A stretch of DNA of 38,813 nt from an uncultured Eubacterium sp. (GTDB lineage: Bacteria; Bacillota; Clostridia; Lachnospirales; Lachnospiraceae): positions 1 to 38,813 of the forward strand of contig CANOET010000009.1 in assembly GCA_947564835.1 (NCBI GenBank), in the 5' to 3' direction. Within the stretch, counting starts at the first letter, position 1; each line of letters opens with the position of its first letter. Below are positions 17,209 to 25,875 of the stretch, in pieces. The translations under genes and the position numbers were made by a program. The notes beneath the pieces were generated by a model. It had not been told where the DNA came from, made no database searches, and saw only the letters and a program-made list of their open reading frames with translations.

Positions 17209-18603
17209 ATGGATTTTAACAGTTTATATTTTATAACATTGTTTTTTCCGGTTGTTTTTGCAGTTTTTTTTATGATTCATATTTTTAAACGAAAGCTGGC
17301 AATTTATTTTATCACAGCGTCCAGTCTTTTCTTTTACTTTTTATTGGAGCCGGATTTTAGTTTCCTTTTATTGATTGTTGTTGGAATAAATTTTATATTG
17401 TCAAAGTTCATATACCAAAGATACAAAAAGGTCGTATTCGGTGCAGGGCTGGCATTTAATTTGTGTATTTTATTGTTTTATAAATTTATCCCAGTTTTAT
17501 ACCATAAAGGTGTAATTGTTTCGGAAAATATAACTTTACCAATTGGAATCTCATTCATAAGTTTTTCACTTATATCATATCTGGCAGATTGTTATAAAGG
17601 AAAAATAAATGGTAACAACTATAATTTTTATGATTTTGCAGGATATGTGTATTTGTTTCCCAAGGTGATGCAGGGGCCAATTACAAGGTTTGACGAATAT
17701 TTATTTGATGTAAGAAATGGGAAACCGGAAGTTTTTGAAGGAATTGTTGATTTTACAATTGGTTTAGGCAAGAAAGTAATTATTAGTTCACCGTTGGGCT
17801 ATATAGCAGACCGGGCATTTGGATTGCATAATTATATCACAACCGGATGGGCATGGTTTGGAGCAATTTCTTTTACATTGCAAATATATTATGACTTTTC
17901 TGGTTATTCAGATATGGCGATTGGTTTGGGGAAAATTTTTGGATTTCAGTTTCGGGAGAATTTCAGATATCCGTATATGTCTCAGTCGCCAGGTGAATTT
18001 TGGCGTTGCTGGCATATAACATTAGGCGGATGGTTTAAGGAATATGTATATTTTCCACTTGGTGGAAACAGATGCAGCCTGCAGCGGAATGCTTTAAATT
18101 TGTTTATAGTTTGGATACTTACAGGGTTATGGCACGGTTTAGGCATCAATTTTATTATTTGGGGATTATATTGGTTTGCGTTATTGTTGATTGAGAAATT
18201 GTTTGGAAGACATTTTAAATCATTTCCCGGATGGTTCAAAAATATAGTTACGATGTTTTTCGTAATTATTGGATGGGTAATTTTTAAAACCGAGTCATTC
18301 ATACAATTAAGCAGTTATCTTAGAGCAATGTTTGGTATTGGAGAAATAAACCATCAGATTTATAGCGAAATCATTAGCTGGCAGGCGTGGCTTAGAAATT
18401 ATAGATGGTATTATTTAGTGGCTGTATTTTTTGCAATGCCAGTGGCTGGATGGATCCGAAATAAAATAACACTACAAAAAAGCAGGTTTCTTTATTTTAC
18501 TTACAAGATACTGGCAATGATTGCAGTTATGCTGATTTTTGTGGTAAATATAGCTTTGCTCGTAAAAGGTACATACAGTCCGTTTATCTATCATCAATTT
18601 TAA
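17209..18603 (+). CDS. MBOAT family O-acyltransferase (AlgI/DltB-like)
   Basis: The 464-residue polytopic protein has MBOAT hallmarks: QGPITRFDEY, DFSGYSDMAIGLGKIFGF, FWRCWHITLGGWFKEYVYFPLGGN and the catalytic histidine in GLWHG (H309). These proteins carry acyl groups across the membrane to modify exported glycans, usually as O-acetyl or D-alanyl groups. With a DHHW-motif protein next door and no dltA/C genes visible, polysaccharide O-acetylation as in AlgI/AlgJ/AlgX-type systems is most likely. ATG 17209 lies one base after the upstream stop codon; an in-frame TTG at 17179 is less likely. Confidence 0.93.
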   Translation: MDFNSLYFITLFFPVVFAVFFMIHIFKRKLAIYFITASSLFFYFLLEPDFSFLLLIVVGINFILSKFIYQRYKKVVFGAGLAFNLCILLFYKFIPVLYHKGVIVSENITLPIGISFISFSLISYLADCYKGKINGNNYNFYDFAGYVYLFPKVMQGPITRFDEYLFDVRNGKPEVFEGIVDFTIGLGKKVIISSPLGYIADRAFGLHNYITTGWAWFGAISFTLQIYYDFSGYSDMAIGLGKIFGFQFRENFRYPYMSQSPGEFWRCWHITLGGWFKEYVYFPLGGNRCSLQRNALNLFIVWILTGLWHGLGINFIIWGLYWFALLLIEKLFGRHFKSFPGWFKNIVTMFFVIIGWVIFKTESFIQLSSYLRAMFGIGEINHQIYSEIISWQAWLRNYRWYYLVAVFFAMPVAGWIRNKITLQKSRFLYFTYKILAMIAVMLIFVVNIALLVKGTYSPFIYHQF

Positions 18604-18622
18604 TATAGGGAAAGAGGATTAT

Positions 18623-19414
18623 ATGAAAGGCAGAAAGGCAGCTGGATTGTCAGTATTAGTTATCATTTATATCATAACCATTTTGAATATAGTTCATATA
18701 TTCAGATCAATTGATAAGGACGTTGACTTTGCGTCTATGGAAAATGTATTAAGCAGTAATATAGCATTTCGGGAAAGTTTTATAAATATATATGGTTTAT
18801 TTGAAAAAGTATCCGGTGTCAATATTATTGATGACAAAGAAAATGGATACATAATAAAGCAAGATAACGGACATTTGCTCTGGGTAGGTGTTACAAAACA
18901 AATTATTCAGGAAACTGTAGTAAGATTGGATCATATGTTAAAGGTTAGGGAGTATTTAGAGCAGCAGGGAATTGATAGTTTGTATGTACAAACACCTTCT
19001 AAAAATAGTGCGGATGAAATGAATTTACCGTATGGGGTCCATGACTATTTAATTGAAATGCAGGATTCTCAAATTTCGTATTTAAGAGAGCATGGGATGA
19101 AAATACTGGATTTAAGGGAGGAGTTTGCGAAGAAAGGCTATTCTTTGGAAGAGGTATTTTTTAAAACAGATCATCATTGGAAGCCTCTGTATGCATTTTA
19201 TGCAAATGAAATTATTGCAGATTATATGCGCGGTTTAGGGTTTTTGACAGATGAAGAAGCATTAGATATTAAAAACTATGAAGTGAATACTTATAGAAAC
19301 TGGTTTCTTGGTTCTATTGGAAAGCGGGTGGGAATTTATTATGCGGGAATTGATGATATTGATCTGATTTATCCTAAATTTGATACATTGCTGTCGTTTG
19401 GAATGGGGGGGTAA
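18623..19414 (+). pseudogene. N-terminal part of a DHHW/AlgX-like acylation partner, frame-broken at a G7 tract
   Basis: This 263-residue frame has an N-terminal membrane segment and an AlgJ/AlgX-like SGNH-type domain with TDHHW at 182-186. Such proteins work with MBOAT transferases in glycan O-acetylation. The frame ends GMGG-stop exactly at seven Gs (19405-19411), while the next frame (19413-19787) continues the same protein. With nine Gs (or six) both would join into about 388 residues. The present sequence thus looks like the OFF phase of a switchable gene rather than a decayed one, since both parts are otherwise intact. A sequencing error in the homopolymer is the main alternative. Confidence 0.85.
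19405..19411 (+). repeat. Homopolymeric G7 tract causing a frameshift in the DHHW gene (OFF register)
   Basis: Seven Gs are followed by taaaaacg. In the upstream frame this reads ATG GGG GGG TAA. Nine Gs give ATG GGG GGG GGT AAA AAC and enter the open downstream frame; eight Gs give a short extension ending at a TAA. Two missing Gs relative to the G9 length seen in two other genes explain the break. Confidence 0.88.
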
Positions 19415-19787
19415 AAACGAAAGAAAGGGTTCGTTTCTAAAAAGCATGATAGAGTATTCTGATCATTGTAATATAAATAAAAAAGATTATTTTAATATTA
19501 ATCAGTATGAAGCATATACAGGTGGAAATTATCCGTTTGTAGAAATACGAAATTTTAATCCGGTTAACCATAAAAAAATTATGATTATAAAAGACAGCAT
19601 GTCTAATACAATGATCCCCTTTTTAGCGCTTCAATGTGAATATTTAACGGAGATAGATTTAAGATATTTAACGGAATCTGATATGAACAGTATGAAAACG
19701 TATATTGATGAATTTAAGCCTGATTTTATTATTTTCAGCACAACGTTAGGAATGGAAAACAGCATTTTTATTGAAGATTTCGAATAA
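19413..19787 (+). pseudogene. C-terminal part of the DHHW/AlgX-like protein, separated by the G7 frameshift
   Basis: About 124 codons continue the DHHW protein in the next frame. They include MIIKDSMSNTMIPFLA, which matches the conserved Asp-Ser segment of this family, and FIIFSTT near the end. A possible restart ATG at 19446 has no good ribosome site, so this part is probably not translated on its own. The reading frame is free of stops up to 19787, which argues for recent or reversible inactivation. Confidence 0.82.
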
Positions 19788-19802
19788 GGAGAAGGTACAG
19801 AA

Positions 19803-20969
19803 ATGAAACAGAAAATTAGGGAAATGGGATGGATCATTGCGGCTGGTATACTGATATACATATATATCTGGCATAGTATGATGGGATTCCGGTGGCCATC
19901 GTTATATGTTATGGCCAACCATATTGTGACTTCTAAATATGGATTTATGCCACGGACGTTTATAAACAATATTGTTAAATTTTTTTTCGGGGGAGGGTAT
20001 TTATACAAAAGGAAATTTTTATATGTTCTGATTTTAACAGTGGCATTTCTGTTTTTACTGTATGTTATATATAGTATTTTCAAGCAGGTTGCCGTTCGGA
20101 AAAATGCATTATATTTTTTTGTATTTTTAACGTTTGTGATCAGCCCTTATGCAAAATATTATTTACACGAAGCTGGATACTTTGAGCAATATGGATATCT
20201 TCTGGGTATATTATTAATCGGATTGGTATGCAAAAAAAGCTGGAAGGCCATATGCCTGCTTTCTGGTGTATTCGCATTTATATCTGTATTGATTAGCGAA
20301 ACAAATTTGTTTTTAATTGTACCGTTTATGTTTTCGATTGCGTTACTGGAAATTATAGGACAAGGAGAAAATCTGTTTCAAAGATTTTTGGGTTTGTTTA
20401 TAGGTTATATTCCTACGGTTGGATACAGCCTGGCAGCAAATGTAATAAGGGTTCCAAAAGAAATTGCTGATAAAATACAGGCTCATGATACAGAATTGGC
20501 AGATTTTTATGTTTTGGATATATACAAATATTTCTGGAATGACCGTTCCAATCAAGATATTTGGGGAAGGACTTTACATCCAATTCCAATAGAATGTGTT
20601 GTTTTACCGCTTATGCTGGTATGTATCATTACTTTTATACTTTATAAAGTGAATAAGAAAATAGCAGTTTCCTATTTTGTACTGTCAGCTTTATGTGCTG
20701 TATTTAATTATAGCATTGTTATTCTGGCATGGGATTTATATAGATATTATTTTTGCATTTATATCCAGATTTTCTTTTTGACATTATATATAATTAAAAA
20801 ATATTTATACGATTATAAATTGTCGAGAGATGAAATATTTTATTTTGTGATATATGCTTTAGCAATTGCTGGTATGGGCCGGTTTGAATTAACCTTGTTT
20901 GATGATATGGAATATTCAAGAACATGGAGAGAAGTGCTGGAAGTCATACAAAAAATGGAAAGCCATTAA
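19803..20969 (+). CDS. Polytopic membrane protein, unidentified (GT-C-type or polymerase candidate), with interrupted G tract
   Basis: The 388-residue protein has about nine hydrophobic segments and short loops. No family is recognised; size and context suit an O-antigen-polymerase-like or GT-C-like protein. Codons 63-65 are GGG GGA GGG followed by TAT, encoding FFGGGYLYK. This matches the flanks of the G9 tracts in the other genes but is interrupted by one A. It looks like a former switch locked ON by a point change. Good agaagg ribosome site before ATG 19803. Confidence 0.75.
   Translation: MKQKIREMGWIIAAGILIYIYIWHSMMGFRWPSLYVMANHIVTSKYGFMPRTFINNIVKFFFGGGYLYKRKFLYVLILTVAFLFLLYVIYSIFKQVAVRKNALYFFVFLTFVISPYAKYYLHEAGYFEQYGYLLGILLIGLVCKKSWKAICLLSGVFAFISVLISETNLFLIVPFMFSIALLEIIGQGENLFQRFLGLFIGYIPTVGYSLAANVIRVPKEIADKIQAHDTELADFYVLDIYKYFWNDRSNQDIWGRTLHPIPIECVVLPLMLVCIITFILYKVNKKIAVSYFVLSALCAVFNYSIVILAWDLYRYYFCIYIQIFFLTLYIIKKYLYDYKLSRDEIFYFVIYALAIAGMGRFELTLFDDMEYSRTWREVLEVIQKMESH
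19989..19997 (+). repeat. Interrupted G tract (GGGGGAGGG), possible stabilised former G9
   Basis: Nine bases follow a T8 run and a C, are followed by tat, and keep three glycine codons. The single A would strongly reduce slippage compared with a pure G9 run. Confidence 0.6.
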
Positions 20970-20989
20970 CCGGAAAGAAAGGAGCAGTT

Positions 20990-22933
20990 ATGTCTTTACG
21001 CGAAAATTGGAACCATATAAATATGATTGATTACATAAAAAATAATATGACAGACAATCGTATAAAGGTTATCAGCTTTGATGTATTTGATACATTACTG
21101 TGCAGGCCGTTTTATTATCCGACAGATCTGTTCCTTTTATTAAACAAAACATTTTGTATTTATACGGACTCCCGGGTACATTTTTCTGATCTGCGTCTCA
21201 AAGGAGAGCAAATGGCACGTAGGAAAGCAAAGGATCGTTCGCAAAGACAGGATATTAGTCTGGATTGTATTTATAAAACGATTCATGAAGAATTTTTAGT
21301 GCCGAAAGAAGTCTGCAGTTTGATGAAAAAGCAGGAAATTTTATTAGAAAAACGATTTTGTTATTTGAGACAGACAGGATATGAACTATTTCAATATGCG
21401 CTTAGAACGGGAAAGAAAATCGTTTTGATTTCAGATATGTATTTATCGGAGGATGTAATTGCCGGAATATTGATTGAAAAAGGGCTGGAAGGGTTTTCAA
21501 AGGTTTATGTGTCTTCAGAAACAGGAAAAAGGAAATCAACAGGGGATATTTATAGATATGTATTGGACGATTTAAAAGTCTGTGCGGGACAAATGTTTCA
21601 TATTGGGGATCATTGGGAGCTAGATTGCGAGATTCCGGCTGGAGAAGGGATTCTAACGGCTCATTTTCCGAAAGCTTTGGAAGTATTTGAAGATAAGGAG
21701 CAGCAGTATGGTACAAACCATTGTTCTAAAATGGCACAGATGATCTGCGGAAAATGGGTAGATTATGAGCAGATAAGTAAATCTGTGGGATATCGGTGTA
21801 TGCTGGCGGTGTGTGCAAATATGTATTTTGATAATCCGTACCGCAGTTTTTTGAATGGAAGTGATTTTAATAGAGATCCGTACTTTATCGGTTATTATTT
21901 ATTAGGAATGCATATAACAGGGCTTTTGCAATGGATACAAAATGTTGTAAGCAGGAACGGCTGTAAGCGGATTGTGTTTTTGGCGCGTGATGGCTGGCTG
22001 ATCAGGAAAGCATATGAAATCTATCAGGGATATGATGCAAAATTGCCGGATGCTGTATACCTATATACATCAAGGAATGCTGTTTTGCCGGAAATGATTA
22101 AAAATGAACTGGATTTGTTGGAACTGCCAATCGATTTTTGTGGGTATTCTCCGGAAAAACTGGCGGAATTATTAGAGTTTTGTATGGTTTTGGATGTACG
22201 GAATAAGCTTGCCGGCTGGTGTGCGCAGTGTGGAGTTTCTTATACAGAAAACTTTTGTTCACACGAAGTTTTTTGGAAAACAGCCAGATTTTTGTGGGAG
22301 GATTGTTATGACAGTTTTCGGCATCAACAGACCTTAGATGTATTAAGGGAGTATTTTTCACAAGTCAGGGAAGAAGATATCTTTTTTGATATGGGTTACA
22401 GCGGCAGAATACAATTTTCCATCAATCAGCTGTCTGGGAAAAATAATGACGTTATGTTTGTACATAGTGATTCTGTGAAACATTATGAACTGGAACTAAA
22501 AGGCAATTTCAAAATTTATAGCTTTTATGATTTTATTCCGTATATGTCGGATGTTATGCGTGAAATCCTGATGTCTTCTACGGATAATTCCTGTATTGGA
22601 TATTGTGTGGAAAACAATGTTGTAAAGCCGGTTTTTGAAGAAACGGGATACGGTGCAAAAACAAAAGAGATTATTCACAGGCTACAGCAGGGGGCTCTGG
22701 ATTTTGTGCAGCAGTTTTGGGAAAAATTTTATGATTATAAAGATGAAATACGATTTAAAAGCCAGGAAGTTTCTATGCCGTGGGAAGGATATTTAAGATT
22801 TTTGAGTGAGGCTGACAGTGAGATTTTCCGTGCTATGGATCTGGAGGACAAAGTATATGCAGGGGCGGCAAAGATGAATCTTTTATGGATGATAGAGGAA
22901 CGTTTAAAATGGCTGCCGGATTATGCAAAATAA
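20990..22933 (+). CDS. HAD-superfamily hydrolase-like protein (COG5610-like)
   Basis: The 647-residue protein begins with a HAD-like domain: SFDVFDTLLCRP (D31 as likely nucleophile), IVLISDMYLS and FHIGDHWELD. A second region has IVFLARDGWLIRKAYEI and YTSRNAVLP, matching the long HAD-type proteins often found in capsule and O-antigen loci. The reaction is not established; a phosphatase acting on a sugar phosphate or glycan is possible. ATG 20990 has a clear aaggag site, so the 22 upstream in-frame codons that overlap the previous gene are excluded. Another gene starts 16 bases after its stop. Confidence 0.82.
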   Translation: MSLRENWNHINMIDYIKNNMTDNRIKVISFDVFDTLLCRPFYYPTDLFLLLNKTFCIYTDSRVHFSDLRLKGEQMARRKAKDRSQRQDISLDCIYKTIHEEFLVPKEVCSLMKKQEILLEKRFCYLRQTGYELFQYALRTGKKIVLISDMYLSEDVIAGILIEKGLEGFSKVYVSSETGKRKSTGDIYRYVLDDLKVCAGQMFHIGDHWELDCEIPAGEGILTAHFPKALEVFEDKEQQYGTNHCSKMAQMICGKWVDYEQISKSVGYRCMLAVCANMYFDNPYRSFLNGSDFNRDPYFIGYYLLGMHITGLLQWIQNVVSRNGCKRIVFLARDGWLIRKAYEIYQGYDAKLPDAVYLYTSRNAVLPEMIKNELDLLELPIDFCGYSPEKLAELLEFCMVLDVRNKLAGWCAQCGVSYTENFCSHEVFWKTARFLWEDCYDSFRHQQTLDVLREYFSQVREEDIFFDMGYSGRIQFSINQLSGKNNDVMFVHSDSVKHYELELKGNFKIYSFYDFIPYMSDVMREILMSSTDNSCIGYCVENNVVKPVFEETGYGAKTKEIIHRLQQGALDFVQQFWEKFYDYKDEIRFKSQEVSMPWEGYLRFLSEADSEIFRAMDLEDKVYAGAAKMNLLWMIEERLKWLPDYAK

Positions 22934-22949
22934 TTGTGAGGGTATTGTC

Positions 22950-25841
22950 ATGACAGAATGGAACAAGGATTACTGGTATGATTTTGGACAGGAACGGGTG
23001 GCGCATCTGGTAGGAAAAAGAAAGCATTTTATAAAAGAAGACGCCGCTGAAATTTCGATGATTCTGCATGCGGTAAAAGAAAACCATACGGAAGATTTCA
23101 GCCATTACCTGGAAGGAAGTGACAGCTGGTGGATTTTTTATCATTTGAGCGGTATGCGCAATGCTTTGTTTGGATGGTATGATTTTGAACCAGATGCGGA
23201 GATTTTGGAAATCGGCGGAGATTTTGGCGCGCTGACCGGATTGTTTTGTGACAGGTGCAGACATGTAACAGTAACAGAAGAGCGCATGTATCGCGCACAG
23301 GCAATCTGTGAGCGGTACAGCCAAAGGGAGAATTTGAAAGTATATGCAGGAAGATTCTGTGATATGCAGGCATGTTTTGTCGGAAAATTTGATTATGTCG
23401 TAATCGTTGGCGGACTGGAAAAGCAAGGATACGGATGGTCAGACCAGGCGCCTTATGTTCAGTTCCTCCGATTGGTAATAGATTGTTTAAAGCCGGGTGG
23501 AAAAATACTTTTGGCAGCAGATAACCGGTATGGGCTCCGGAATTTTTGCGGAGCGAGAAACTGGCAGACCGGAAAGCCGTTTGACGGAATCAACCGATTT
23601 CCGAATGGGACAGAAAAGTATGAGTTTCGGAAACCGGAATTGGAGGAAATTATAAAAAAGGCCGGGATCTTGGAATATAAGTTTTATTATCCGCTGCCGG
23701 ATTACCGGCTTGCACAGCTGATTTACACAGATGAGTATCAAAATGCACAGCATGTAGCAGAAAGACTTGAATTTTACGATACGGATCAAAGTACACTGCT
23801 TGCAGCGGAAAGAAATCTGTATGAAGATGTGATTGAACAGGGGGCGCTGCCTTTTTTCTCAAATTCATTCTTTGTTGAAATGGGAAATTCATGCAGGCTT
23901 TCAGATACGGTTTATGCAGTTGTTTCTGCAGACAGGGGAGAGGAGTACAGTTTTGCAACTGTAATCGGGAAGGATGATATCGTTCATAAAAGAGCAGTTT
24001 TTCCAGAAGGGGAAAAGGCTCTTTATAAGGCATATGATCATATTTGTACATTGAAGCAATGCGGAGTATCGGTAGTGCCGCATCGGATGGAGCGGGGAGT
24101 CATGCAGATGCCAAGACAAAAAGAACTGACATTGTCAGAGATTTTAAAAAAGGCAGTAGTTACGGATCAGGCTGAATTTATTTATTGGCTGGATCTTTTG
24201 TATGCTGAGATTCTTCGGTCATCAGAAGAAGCGGATGAAAGGGATAATGTATTGCAGACGGACCAGACAGCGGATGTAGATTTTGGATGCATTTTGAAAA
24301 AAGCTTATATTGATATGGTTCCTGTAAATTGTTTTGTAATTGATGGAAAACTATATTTTTTTGATCAGGAATTTGTATGGGAGAACTTTCCTTCCAGATT
24401 TGTCTTATTTCGGGCATTAAAGTACACCTATATGTCCATGTGGGATATGGAAAGGTATCTTCCGCTGGGATATTTGAAAGAAAAGTATGGTTTTAGTGAG
24501 CGGCTATGGGATATTTTTGAAAAAGAAGAAGAAAAATTTATTGCTTCCCTGCGCAATCAGAAAATGTATGCACAGTTTTATCAATGGAAGCAGATTCAAG
24601 AGCAAGAAATCAGAAAAAGGGGCGCGTATTTAGAAAGTCCGATAGATCCTGTTTCCTATGAGATTTATAAAAATACGGATGCGGTCAGGAATGTAGAACT
24701 TTGTTTGCTGGAAAAATTCCAGGAAGTGTGCGAGAAGTACCAGATCCGGTATTTTGGAATTTATGGAACGATGATAGGAGCTGTCAGGTATGAAGGATAT
24801 ATTCCATGGCAGGATCGTATAGAGATCGCGGTTCCAAGAGAAGATTATACCCGGCTGCTTGCGCTTGCAGATACAGAATTTAAAGAACCATATTTTGTGC
24901 AGACTATGAAATCAGATCCACAATGCTTTATGGGAGGATACAGCAGGCTGCAGGACATCCGTACAACAGCAATTGAAATGAGAAACTGGGATAAAAACTG
25001 CAAAAAGGGGATCGGAATTGATATCTTTCCGTTGGATGTCTGTTATAAGGATGAAAGGAAAAACAGATTTCTATGGAAAAAAATTTTATTTTGCCAGAAA
25101 GTTATTTTAGTGAAATTATATGAACAGTCAGATTATTCATATTGGATAGGAGAAAAAGAATGGCAAAGGCTGGAGCGGATTGGAAGGAAATTTGCGCTTG
25201 AGCAATTATATGGACAGCTGGAAGGGTTGTTTTTAAGTGGTGCAGCGAATGGCGGAGAGAGGATTGGCATATTGTCGAAGATCAGCTGGTTAGATCCATT
25301 TGTCATTTATGAAAAGTGCTGGTTTGAACAGCCGCAGATTCAAAAATTTGAAGCGTTCCGATTGCCGGTACCGAACGGATATAAGAACTGCCTGGAACAG
25401 GAAGGGATCAAGGATACAGACCTTTTGCAGGTTGAAGATCGGAAACCGGAAAATATAATGTGTTTCTATGCCGCGGATATATCCTATCGGGTATATGAAA
25501 AAAGGTTTGTGGTACAAAGGCCGGAGCCTGCCCAGGTAAACAATTCAGGTATCATACTGCTCGGGCATGGAGAGGTGCTGGATGATTATCTTTTTTATAA
25601 CAACAAAAGTTATCCGCCGGAAATAGTTGCAGATACAGACCCCCAATATTATGGAAAAAGTCAGTATGGATATGAAATTCAGCCATTTGACCAGATCAGG
25701 CCGAAGCTGCTGCAAACAAAGACGATTGTGATATGCAGTATTGATTTTCGGAAGTATGAAAAGATTCTGCATAACAGAAACATTGGCCGTTATTTGATCT
25801 ATCTTCATGAAAAAGTATGGGCATTGTATTCTGGGGAGTAA
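22950..25841 (+). CDS. Four-domain protein: methyltransferase, kinase-like, degenerate LicD and Rossmann-like module
   Basis: The 963-residue protein joins several functions. An N-terminal SAM methyltransferase domain shows EILEIGGDFGALTGLF and CLKPGGKILLAADN. A middle region has D455-M-V-P-V-N460 and D472-Q-E474, a pattern like the catalytic and metal sites of aminoglycoside/choline-kinase-like enzymes; this is inference. A LicD domain follows (YGTMIGAVRYEGYIPW, then GIDIFPLDVC), but the usual DDDxD is QDRIE at 621-625, so its metal site is probably impaired. The last 110 residues are a Rossmann-like module (IILLGHGEVL, IVICSID). ATG 22950 with gaggg upstream is preferred to ATG 22923. Confidence 0.82.
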   Translation: MTEWNKDYWYDFGQERVAHLVGKRKHFIKEDAAEISMILHAVKENHTEDFSHYLEGSDSWWIFYHLSGMRNALFGWYDFEPDAEILEIGGDFGALTGLFCDRCRHVTVTEERMYRAQAICERYSQRENLKVYAGRFCDMQACFVGKFDYVVIVGGLEKQGYGWSDQAPYVQFLRLVIDCLKPGGKILLAADNRYGLRNFCGARNWQTGKPFDGINRFPNGTEKYEFRKPELEEIIKKAGILEYKFYYPLPDYRLAQLIYTDEYQNAQHVAERLEFYDTDQSTLLAAERNLYEDVIEQGALPFFSNSFFVEMGNSCRLSDTVYAVVSADRGEEYSFATVIGKDDIVHKRAVFPEGEKALYKAYDHICTLKQCGVSVVPHRMERGVMQMPRQKELTLSEILKKAVVTDQAEFIYWLDLLYAEILRSSEEADERDNVLQTDQTADVDFGCILKKAYIDMVPVNCFVIDGKLYFFDQEFVWENFPSRFVLFRALKYTYMSMWDMERYLPLGYLKEKYGFSERLWDIFEKEEEKFIASLRNQKMYAQFYQWKQIQEQEIRKRGAYLESPIDPVSYEIYKNTDAVRNVELCLLEKFQEVCEKYQIRYFGIYGTMIGAVRYEGYIPWQDRIEIAVPREDYTRLLALADTEFKEPYFVQTMKSDPQCFMGGYSRLQDIRTTAIEMRNWDKNCKKGIGIDIFPLDVCYKDERKNRFLWKKILFCQKVILVKLYEQSDYSYWIGEKEWQRLERIGRKFALEQLYGQLEGLFLSGAANGGERIGILSKISWLDPFVIYEKCWFEQPQIQKFEAFRLPVPNGYKNCLEQEGIKDTDLLQVEDRKPENIMCFYAADISYRVYEKRFVVQRPEPAQVNNSGIILLGHGEVLDDYLFYNNKSYPPEIVADTDPQYYGKSQYGYEIQPFDQIRPKLLQTKTIVICSIDFRKYEKILHNRNIGRYLIYLHEKVWALYSGE

Positions 25842-25862
25842 TTTTACAGTTATGAAAAATAG

Positions 25863-25867
25863 GGAGG
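25863..25867 (+). promoter_or_regulatory. GGAGG ribosome site that favours a GTG start at 25876
   Basis: GGAGG lies 8 bases before GTG 25876. In-frame ATGs at 25807, 25852 and 25882 are less well placed; 25807 lies inside the previous gene and 25852 precedes this site. Confidence 0.6.
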
Positions 25868-25875
25868 GAAATGCA

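Noticed and set aside
19980..19987. T8 run as an additional slippage site
   Set aside because: T and A runs of 7-8 are frequent throughout this AT-rich core, so this one is not exceptional.
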